Source: an uncultured Clostridia bacterium (GTDB lineage: Bacteria > Bacillota > Clostridia > Lachnospirales > Lachnospiraceae). Taken from it: a stretch of DNA of 41,883 nucleotides. A model generated the notes under the pieces. The model ran no database searches, was not told the origin of the DNA, and was given only the letters and a program-made list of their open reading frames with translations. Location of the stretch: NCBI GenBank assembly GCA_947643415.1, contig CANRWA010000031.1:1-41883 (forward strand), read 5' to 3'. Made by a program: the position numbers and the translations under genes. Shown one piece after another: positions 34,884 through 41,883 of this stretch; positions within the stretch are counted from its first letter, which is position 1, and each line of letters starts with the position of its first letter.

Positions 34884-36142
34884 TCTATCTTATATGCAGT
34901 CTCATAACACAGACACTTGCGATTCTTTCCATGGACATCCATGTAAAATAAACTGCAGGAAGAATAAGGCGCAGCCACACCCTCTGCTATGTCTTCTTCC
35001 TCTTCCTTTATTTCTTCCACTCTGTGATTACAACATCTCACATAGATACCTTCTCCCACACAGTCCACACCTTCAACTTCCCTTTGTCCAAAAAGCAGAA
35101 TATCTTTATATGTATTCTTCTTTATCCGATGAAGATGACGATCTTTATCAATATAAAAAATGTAATCATCATTATATGACAATGGTATCCTGTCATCCCT
35201 CTCCTTGAGTATCTGTCTCATCTTTCCTCCTTTACGGGGTATTATATAATCCTGGCAATAAATATAATCATCATCTATTTGCAGAACAACTTCACTTTCT
35301 GCGTCATTATTTTTCCTCTCATAACAAAACACTTCTTCCTCTGTATTATTATCCAAATCAAAAGAAAACAACGTCACCTTCTTTTCTTCCTGCAACACAT
35401 AATACAATTTTCCATCAATCAACGTCAACGGTGGCTTTGGGAATGTTTTTTCTAATTTAGAATATACAGGTAAATGCTTCTTTTCCAATCCACCATTTAA
35501 ACGTAGTTGTGCAAGTCTCCCTGTAAAACTGTCCGGCACCAGTGTACTCCAATCCTCGTAATAAAGAAAATCTTTGTAAACAATTAACGTTTTCTGAATT
35601 GAATTGAAATTGTCTTTCGACATATCTTTTAATACCGTTGTATTTCCTGTGTTGGGATTGATACAAATCAATTTTTTAATATATTTTATCCCATCTGCAT
35701 CACCATTTTTCTCTTCCAAAAGACCATAAAATAAATCTCCGCATTTAAAAAAACTATAAAGATAACCACTGTTTATTACAAACCGGGTAACAACCTCTTT
35801 CTTGTCCCTATAAACAGTGTGATTACCTGAAACATCTGAACGCATATAGTAATAATGACCATCAACAATTTGTGAATAATCTGAAGTAAAATAAATTTCC
35901 TGTAACTTATTTCCTGTTTCTTCAATATTTATCTGTCCCAACTTCAACTGACGACTTACTCCAGTCTCATCCACCACTTCTGGATACTTCTCTACTTCCT
36001 TATTTTCCTCAATCATATTTTCTGTCACTTCTTGTTCTTTTTCCCTGCTTTCTGCAACCTGTCCTTCTTTTCCCCCACAAGTACAGGAACAAAAGAGAAT
36101 ACATATAAATACAATATATATGACTTTTATAACTTTCACCAT
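34853..36142 (-). CDS. Lipoprotein directly after the RHS toxin gene, candidate immunity protein
   Basis: This 429-residue protein has a signal peptide and lipobox (FCSC, residues 17-20). The mature part is charged at first and then beta-rich, with repeats such as DGHYYYMRSDVSGNH, DDYIYCQDYIIPRKGG and DDYIFYIDKDRHLHRI. It starts 13 nt after the RHS stop codon, the usual place for an immunity gene of a polymorphic toxin. A membrane-anchored, outward-facing immunity protein would suit a toxin that attacks membrane lipids. This role is inferred; a propeller-like sensor lipoprotein is the alternative. Confidence 0.75.
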   Translation of the reverse strand: MVKVIKVIYIVFICILFCSCTCGGKEGQVAESREKEQEVTENMIEENKEVEKYPEVVDETGVSRQLKLGQINIEETGNKLQEIYFTSDYSQIVDGHYYYMRSDVSGNHTVYRDKKEVVTRFVINSGYLYSFFKCGDLFYGLLEEKNGDADGIKYIKKLICINPNTGNTTVLKDMSKDNFNSIQKTLIVYKDFLYYEDWSTLVPDSFTGRLAQLRLNGGLEKKHLPVYSKLEKTFPKPPLTLIDGKLYYVLQEEKKVTLFSFDLDNNTEEEVFCYERKNNDAESEVVLQIDDDYIYCQDYIIPRKGGKMRQILKERDDRIPLSYNDDYIFYIDKDRHLHRIKKNTYKDILLFGQREVEGVDCVGEGIYVRCCNHRVEEIKEEEEDIAEGVAAPYSSCSLFYMDVHGKNRKCLCYETAYKIDWADLWKELR

Positions 36143-36155
36143 ATTAAAAAACTCC

Positions 36156-39100
36156 TTATCGCTTAATCAGTTTCAATGCTTTCTTTAAATAATTTAATGA
36201 ATCATTTCTTGCCTGGATATACCTTTTGTTTTCAGATGGCAAATCCACTTTCACCCAGAAACCTTTTGTTCCAATCTTAATAAAATCTTTATATGGGCTA
36301 TCCTTTGTTTCTCTATGTATATTATCCCTTATATTTTCTCTTTTCTCTGGTGATTCCCCAATCATTTTGTTATATAACACCCAATCTATATTATATGACA
36401 ATTCATATTCCGGAAAATTATAATCACCTTTTTCAAAACTTGATTTAATACTCATTAAGTCTTGTTCAAAACTATGTGCTGAATAATCTTGTATGGAATG
36501 AAGCACACAGCCAAGTAAAACAAGCTTTTTCTTTTTTGAACCCGATTTCTTTAATTTTTTTATAACTTTTTTTTGTAATTTCCCTAATTCCGACCTACTT
36601 TTACCATGCATTTTATCCTGCTCATTCTTCCCACCAATTTTAATTCCTAAAATTGTCTTTTCCTTTTCTGTTATATTCCAATTATATTTTGCATATGGTT
36701 GACCTTTTCCAAGATAATCAGGTAATATGGATCCATCTAAAATGTATCCTAATTCATGCTCAGATAATCCTGTGCCTCTATGTAAGTCTGTACTTGTGAA
36801 AGTTAAATTTTTTTTATTCCCTTTACTCAAAAGTAATAACGCTTCCATAGTAATGTTTTGATGTATAAATACTTTTTTTATTTGCTTTTTTTGAATATTC
36901 TTTTGAAGATTTTCTGAAACATTTATACTTCCCCAATGCCCACTTGGATCCCACACATTCACCCCATCATTCTCACAATAAGTATACAAATGCAGGCTCA
37001 GTGGCTCTTCCATTTCCCCAGTATAAGTATCCTTTGTCAAAAACCTACCCACTGCAGGCTCATAGTACCTTGCCCTCAGATAGATTTCTTCCGTTTCCTT
37101 ATCATAATATTCCCCACAATAACGGAACGGATTATCATCTTTTCCATCTGGCTTTACTTCATTCCCAAAGGAATCATACTCATAGGTCTTAATGACTGCT
37201 CCGCTTTCGTCCGTAAGCTGTACCACATTCCCATGTGGATCAGTCACATAGTACTGTTTTGCTGTATCAGTTCCTTTGTCTACATACACAAGGTTACTGC
37301 CGTAACCTCGGTCATTTCCACGAATAAAGCGTTTCTGCACCTTGCCGCTTTCAGAGAGTTCCATAATAAGCTGATCCCCGTCCCAGACATAGACCGTCTT
37401 TTCCCCGTTCACGGTCTTGCTGGTACGCAGTCCTTCCGCATCATAGGTAAAGCTGACCTTATAATTCTTTGTCAGCGTCCTCACCAGCTGGTTTTCTGCG
37501 TTGTAGTGGTTCACCACGTTTTTATTAAGCCGGCTGCTCCCCAGAGTCACGTCGATGTCGATATATGGTTTCTCTTTCTTTTCTTCCGGGATTTCATAAC
37601 GGTTGACTGTAGCAAGCTGGTTCCCGTTTCTGTCGTTTTTGTAGATGACTACAGTATCTTCTTCCGTGTCAGTATTTAAGGTATCGGTACGGATCAGTTC
37701 ATCATTTTTGTTGTATTTATAGGCCGTCACCTTATTTCCAACCTTCATTTCCTTCCGGTTGTTGTTGCTGTCATAGGTGTAGGAAATGTCCTCACTGCCT
37801 GTTTTGGTTTCTTTCTTAATACGTCCTAAAAGATCATAGGTGTAGGCTGCTGTCTTTTTCGACTTCTTGCCATCTTTATCCATCACATCAGAAGTTTCTT
37901 TTGACTTCTGCCCATTGGCAAGATATTCCGATGAATACTCAGATATCACTCCTGCACTGCCTGTCTGGTTCTTCATTGCCATCAAATGCTTCTGATAATC
38001 GTAGGTATAGATAGTGGTCATGTGGTTGCCAGGCACAGTCCTCTCCGCCAGGTTTCCATCCGTATCATAGGAGTATCCTACCACCTGACTTCCCTTCTCA
38101 TCCATAACAGCCGTCAGTCTAGACTCTCCATTATAACTATATTGCAGGGAAAGTTTGGTATCGTCCCCCACTTTTACGGCAAAAGCAGACTTATTCCCGG
38201 CACTGTCATAGCTGTAATTCTTGACCACAGCCTTGTTTTTGGTCAGTTTTGTCGTTTCTTTCGTAACCTGCCCGGATGCATCCCCATACACAAATGACGT
38301 ATCATCCAGTGTTGCCACATCCCCATACGGATTGTATGTATAAGCATGCTTCGTCTCTTTTCCTGTCTTCTTCTCCTTTGCAACCATTTCGATAAGGCGG
38401 TTCTGGTAATCGTAGGTGCTTTTCTGGGTGTTGCCGTTCTTATCTACCGTTTTCGTCAGGTTGCTGTTCACATCATAGGTATAGGATTCCCTTCTACCTT
38501 CCGGGTCAGTAAAAGCAACCAGCTGATTTTTTCCGTCATATTCATATTTCGTCTCGGCCACAGTATCTGTCTTTTTCTTTCCGCTGACCGTGAGCTTCCA
38601 GATTTTTCCGGCATAAGAGAATGTATCCGCATCTTCAGCAGCATCCGCCACTTCTGACACGGTAAGTGTCAATGGTGCGGTCATTCCTGTAAACTGGCGT
38701 ACTTTGTTCCCCTGGATGTCATAGACATACTGGACATACTGTACTTTCTCTCCCTCCAGATGGCTTTTGACCATAACGAGATTTCCGAGTTTATCATAAG
38801 TATACTCGGTTTTTGCCGTCCTGTCACGGTCAATCTGTTCATTTTTTTCGATAATATTTCCAGTGTTGTCGTATTGTGATGTCGTTTTCTGGTACTGGAT
38901 GCTGCCATCCTTCTTTTCCTGGGGAATCTCGGACTGGATCATCTGGCCGAGGATGTTATACTCATACTTGGTTGCTACATTTTCCTTGGTTCCCCTTGTG
39001 GTATATTCTCCTGTCACTTGTCCCTGCTCGTCATAATCAGTCTTGACGGTCTGGGACTGCCATTCCGTATCGCCCTCTTTCCGGCTCTTTATCTCGGTCT

Positions 39101-41883
39101 GCCTGACATTGCCGTTATCGTCATAGGTGGAAAGAGTTTGCGTCTCATAGGCAGGAAGCCACTTTCCATCCTGCTGTTTTCTGGTAACCGTGTTTTCTTT
39201 GGTGGTTCTGCCAAAATCATCACTTTCATAAGTTGTTACAGTTTCGATTTTATTTCCCCCACGGATAGCAGTGCTTGTCTGGGACAGGGTGTTCCCTCCC
39301 GCATTCGTCACGGTTTTTGTGATATTTTCGCTTAGAACCGCATCATTGAACTGGTCATAATACCCCTCTGCATCTGCCTCTGGCTGATATTTCGCCGGAT
39401 TTAAGGTTTTACTATAACTGGTGGAGACCGTCTGTGCTTCGTCTTCTTCCCCGGTTACTTCTGTCTCGCTTTTGCTGAAATTCCATGAAGTGCAGTGGGC
39501 AGCGTCCAGTTCCCCATTGCTGAACTCGGCACTGCCGATTTCATTGCCGAGGTTGTCGTAGAAGTGCTTGCTGCCAGAGAGGATATCCTGTCCTTTTCCA
39601 GTAATGTAGTAATTCGGTACGGTTTCCCCGTTTTCATTGACAATAAAGCGTTTTTCATCCGGCTCAAAAGGATAGGTACGTTCTTCAATCAGACGGGCGG
39701 TTTCTTCTTTTTCTTCATCAGAATCACTTTCTTCATCACCGGAAGCGCTACCATCATCTTCCTCACTCCCATACTCATAGATGCTTTCCGTCCATGTGCC
39801 TGCGGCTTCATCTTTGCTGATCAGCGTATTGCCAAAGGCATCCTGGATGTCAATGGAGACACGACCATACTCATCTACGGTCATAGTTTTTAATCCATCT
39901 GCCGACTGGTATTCCTTATCTTTGGATTCATACTCCGTCCCCACGGCATTGATAGTTTCTGTTTCCTCCCCGATTTCCGGGTCATAACTGGTTTTGGATA
40001 CCAGACCGTTTTCATCGGTGTAGCTCAGCTCATTGCCGAACGAATCATAAGTTGTCTCTTCTTTGGTATAGGTACGGTTATCCTGCGGGCGTTTTGCGGA
40101 AGTGATGGTTACGGTCTTCCTGGTCTGCTGTCCCAGGCTGTTGTAGCTGTAATCATTCTGGATGACTTCTTTTTCCCCATCCGTACTGTAAGATGGGTAG
40201 ACTTTCCCCTGGGTTTCATTTCCCTGCCCATCATACTGGAAATCCGTTTTGGAAATGGTCTTGTATGCCCCGCCGTTTACGCTTCTCTGCTCAGAGATAC
40301 TGGCATAGTCCACACCATTAGCGGCTACAGTTCCTGCCATCCGTACTTTCGTACCAGCAGAGGAATAGCTTTCTTGTGTCGCAAGGGTAGAAAGGAGTGC
40401 AGCCGCATCCCCTGCCGGGTAACCGTTATTTGTGGCATGGTAAGAATATACTGTTGTATATAAGTATTCTTTTCCTTTATTTTTCTTTAGGTATGCCCTG
40501 GGACTTTGGCTGCTCAGAAGATTGCGGTATGAATCAGCGGTATACCCCCTCTTTGTGGTAACAGCACCTTTTCCTTTTTGCCCATAGGATTTATTAATTT
40601 CCAGCACCACAAGGGAACCCTTCCCGCCGTTATCATAGTTATAAAGGGTTTCTTCTTTTTCTTTCCCATAGTTAATCTCTTCCGTAAGAAGTTTATTCTC
40701 GTTATATATGTAAAGCGTGACATTCTTTTTCGTATCCTTTTTTAACCGCAGTGTATCCGGGTTTATTTTCGATTTCTTATAAGTATAGTCATAATACTTC
40801 CCATTTGTTTTATATTTGTTTGGGTTAAAGGAACTAACTACGGTTACTGTCCGGAGTCCGCTGTTCCCATACTGCCATGTCTCATAAATATCGCCGGCAC
40901 TGCCGTCCGCTTTCTCTTCCCGTTCCCGGAAATCATCATAGGAACGCAGGGCTTCATTTCCCATTTTCTGGAAGTAATCATATTTTACCCCGTTTGATTT
41001 TTTACCCGTCTTCGTATCTTTTTCATACTCCCTGGTCACATAGAACTGCTCTGTCACGACGTCTCTTTTCTGCCCGGTTCCTTCCTCTTTTGAGCCACGC
41101 AGGGAACCGGCACGATACTCATAGTGGGTTTCGCTTCCGTCTGCCGTGATTTTATTGAGGAGATAGCTCTGGTTCGTGGAAACACGCTGGGACGCTGCCC
41201 CGGCACCGGAGGTGTTGACCAGCCGCTCCACGGTTTTGTAACTGTACTTTTCCTTACTGCCGTCTACCGTTGCACTGGTAAGAATCACGCCGTGCAGCCT
41301 GTCCCCATAGTGGGGTGTGTAGGATTTTTCTTCCGTCTCATAGGTAATTGTTTTACGTGACACGCCCCCCTCGGCAGTTTTTCCCTGAACAGTAACTGAG
41401 ATAACTGCCTTTTCGTCACCTTCACCGCTGTAATGGAATACAATCTCCCGTCCGACGGAATCTGTGATTTTACTGAAATAAATGTCATCGGTATACGTAT
41501 AAGTAATCTTGTTGTTGTGGGCATCTTTCTGCAGCACAATGACACCGTTTTCGTTGAAATAGGTGCAGAGCCCCGTTTTGTCACGGAGAAGGTACCTGCA
41601 GGCGATGCCGTCTACGGTCTTGTCCCAGTCTTCCAGTTTAATATCATCATAATTATAATCTTCCAATCCCTGAATAAGATAACTTTTGCTGGCATCGTCT
41701 TTTTCTGTTTTGATATTCATGACCCCGGCACTGCCGTAGTGCAGGTATTTGGGTTCTTTTCCCCAGCCTTCTTCCTCCGTCAGAGTAACGGTCTCGATCC
41801 AGGGGAAATCATACCGCCAGCCGCTTGCCAGCCCATATACGTTATGCCCTGCGTTGCTGACAATCTTTGTCCTCTGGGTTTTT
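36156..41883 (-). CDS. RHS/YD-repeat polymorphic toxin, N-terminus beyond the window, zinc phospholipase/HET-C-like tip
   Basis: The reading frame stays open to the right edge (SNAGHNVYGLASGWRYDFPW before the ATG at 41720), so the protein is partial and that ATG is not the start. The core has many YD repeats of the type YDxxGNxxxxxD and ends with ARYYEPAVGRFLTKD and GVNVWDPSGH near 36940. The last roughly 260 residues are a different tip. It contains FIHQNITMEALLLL, DGSILPDY and LLGCVLHSIQDYSAHS, a set resembling the zinc-binding residues of phospholipase C/HET-C-like proteins. This would make it a secreted or surface toxin that damages membranes. It is followed by a candidate lipoprotein immunity gene. 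Confidence 0.9.
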   Translation of the reverse strand, partial: KTQRTKIVSNAGHNVYGLASGWRYDFPWIETVTLTEEEGWGKEPKYLHYGSAGVMNIKTEKDDASKSYLIQGLEDYNYDDIKLEDWDKTVDGIACRYLLRDKTGLCTYFNENGVIVLQKDAHNNKITYTYTDDIYFSKITDSVGREIVFHYSGEGDEKAVISVTVQGKTAEGGVSRKTITYETEEKSYTPHYGDRLHGVILTSATVDGSKEKYSYKTVERLVNTSGAGAASQRVSTNQSYLLNKITADGSETHYEYRAGSLRGSKEEGTGQKRDVVTEQFYVTREYEKDTKTGKKSNGVKYDYFQKMGNEALRSYDDFREREEKADGSAGDIYETWQYGNSGLRTVTVVSSFNPNKYKTNGKYYDYTYKKSKINPDTLRLKKDTKKNVTLYIYNENKLLTEEINYGKEKEETLYNYDNGGKGSLVVLEINKSYGQKGKGAVTTKRGYTADSYRNLLSSQSPRAYLKKNKGKEYLYTTVYSYHATNNGYPAGDAAALLSTLATQESYSSAGTKVRMAGTVAANGVDYASISEQRSVNGGAYKTISKTDFQYDGQGNETQGKVYPSYSTDGEKEVIQNDYSYNSLGQQTRKTVTITSAKRPQDNRTYTKEETTYDSFGNELSYTDENGLVSKTSYDPEIGEETETINAVGTEYESKDKEYQSADGLKTMTVDEYGRVSIDIQDAFGNTLISKDEAAGTWTESIYEYGSEEDDGSASGDEESDSDEEKEETARLIEERTYPFEPDEKRFIVNENGETVPNYYITGKGQDILSGSKHFYDNLGNEIGSAEFSNGELDAAHCTSWNFSKSETEVTGEEDEAQTVSTSYSKTLNPAKYQPEADAEGYYDQFNDAVLSENITKTVTNAGGNTLSQTSTAIRGGNKIETVTTYESDDFGRTTKENTVTRKQQDGKWLPAYETQTLSTYDDNGNVRQTEIKSRKEGDTEWQSQTVKTDYDEQGQVTGEYTTRGTKENVATKYEYNILGQMIQSEIPQEKKDGSIQYQKTTSQYDNTGNIIEKNEQIDRDRTAKTEYTYDKLGNLVMVKSHLEGEKVQYVQYVYDIQGNKVRQFTGMTAPLTLTVSEVADAAEDADTFSYAGKIWKLTVSGKKKTDTVAETKYEYDGKNQLVAFTDPEGRRESYTYDVNSNLTKTVDKNGNTQKSTYDYQNRLIEMVAKEKKTGKETKHAYTYNPYGDVATLDDTSFVYGDASGQVTKETTKLTKNKAVVKNYSYDSAGNKSAFAVKVGDDTKLSLQYSYNGESRLTAVMDEKGSQVVGYSYDTDGNLAERTVPGNHMTTIYTYDYQKHLMAMKNQTGSAGVISEYSSEYLANGQKSKETSDVMDKDGKKSKKTAAYTYDLLGRIKKETKTGSEDISYTYDSNNNRKEMKVGNKVTAYKYNKNDELIRTDTLNTDTEEDTVVIYKNDRNGNQLATVNRYEIPEEKKEKPYIDIDVTLGSSRLNKNVVNHYNAENQLVRTLTKNYKVSFTYDAEGLRTSKTVNGEKTVYVWDGDQLIMELSESGKVQKRFIRGNDRGYGSNLVYVDKGTDTAKQYYVTDPHGNVVQLTDESGAVIKTYEYDSFGNEVKPDGKDDNPFRYCGEYYDKETEEIYLRARYYEPAVGRFLTKDTYTGEMEEPLSLHLYTYCENDGVNVWDPSGHWGSINVSENLQKNIQKKQIKKVFIHQNITMEALLLLSKGNKKNLTFTSTDLHRGTGLSEHELGYILDGSILPDYLGKGQPYAKYNWNITEKEKTILGIKIGGKNEQDKMHGKSRSELGKLQKKVIKKLKKSGSKKKKLVLLGCVLHSIQDYSAHSFEQDLMSIKSSFEKGDYNFPEYELSYNIDWVLYNKMIGESPEKRENIRDNIHRETKDSPYKDFIKIGTKGFWVKVDLPSENKRYIQARNDSLNYLKKALKLIKR

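Noticed and set aside
36936..40000. Long plus-strand ORFs opposite the RHS gene
   Set aside because: They mirror the YD-repeat codons of the minus-strand RHS frame and have no start signals.

Overview
The window reads as a chromosomal contig from an anaerobic gut Firmicute, most likely a Lachnospiraceae-type clostridium. This is inferred from moderate-to-low GC, strong AGGAGG-type ribosome binding sites, a T-box-controlled trp operon, an ECF-type ThiW, gram-positive-type lipoproteins and a large RHS/YD-repeat protein. No 16S or other strict marker is present, so the taxon is an inference. Almost every gene is on the minus strand. The first 51 bases are not biological: they match the Illumina P5/Read-1 adapter with an apparent 8-nt index, and the contig stops inside a CRISPR array.

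Region 1 (52-12229) is a type III CRISPR-Cas locus, closest to III-D. It has an array of seven identical 37-nt repeats and a leader with its own promoter. A tight minus-strand operon then encodes an HD-less Cas10, a Csx10-like RAMP, a double-RAMP Csm3-like protein, a Csx19-like protein, a TIGR03986-like RAMP, a small possible cyclic-nucleotide-related protein, an intact CARF-HEPN nuclease and a second CARF-HEPN nuclease broken by two in-frame stops and a frameshift. No cas1, cas2 or cas6 lies in the window.

Region 2 (12269-19103) is housekeeping: thiM and thiW (thiazole salvage), a Na/Pi symporter with a PhoU-like tail, an ABC-class ATPase, an aldo/keto reductase with a ferredoxin-like tail, and a small orphan ORF. 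A striking nested inverted-repeat element lies at 15367-15607, and a perfect 23-bp-arm hairpin lies between thiW and thiM.

Region 3 (19147-23978) holds a metallophosphoesterase, a secreted His/Cys-rich repeat protein, and a compact four-gene operon. The operon encodes a TIR-domain protein, a large helical protein of unknown family, a possible SPFH-like coiled-coil protein and a three-TM protein with an extracytoplasmic SH3b domain. The TIR protein and its neighbour share a short G-D-x-A-x-F motif resembling prokaryotic amyloid-type or homotypic signalling motifs. This operon is the best candidate for an undescribed defence or signalling system.

Region 4 (24137-30468) is the tryptophan operon trpEGDCBA, with a -35/-10 promoter, a tryptophan T-box leader with a UGG specifier, and a terminator after trpA. 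trpF is absent.

Region 5 (30510-41883) is a polymorphic-toxin locus. A partial RHS protein running off the right edge carries a C-terminal module with zinc-phospholipase C/HET-C-like motifs. It is followed at once by a lipoprotein, then by a mosaic of decayed RHS and lipoprotein fragments, two more lipoprotein paralogues (one 5'-truncated) and a divergent pyruvate-kinase-like protein. The lipoproteins are plausible surface-anchored immunity proteins.
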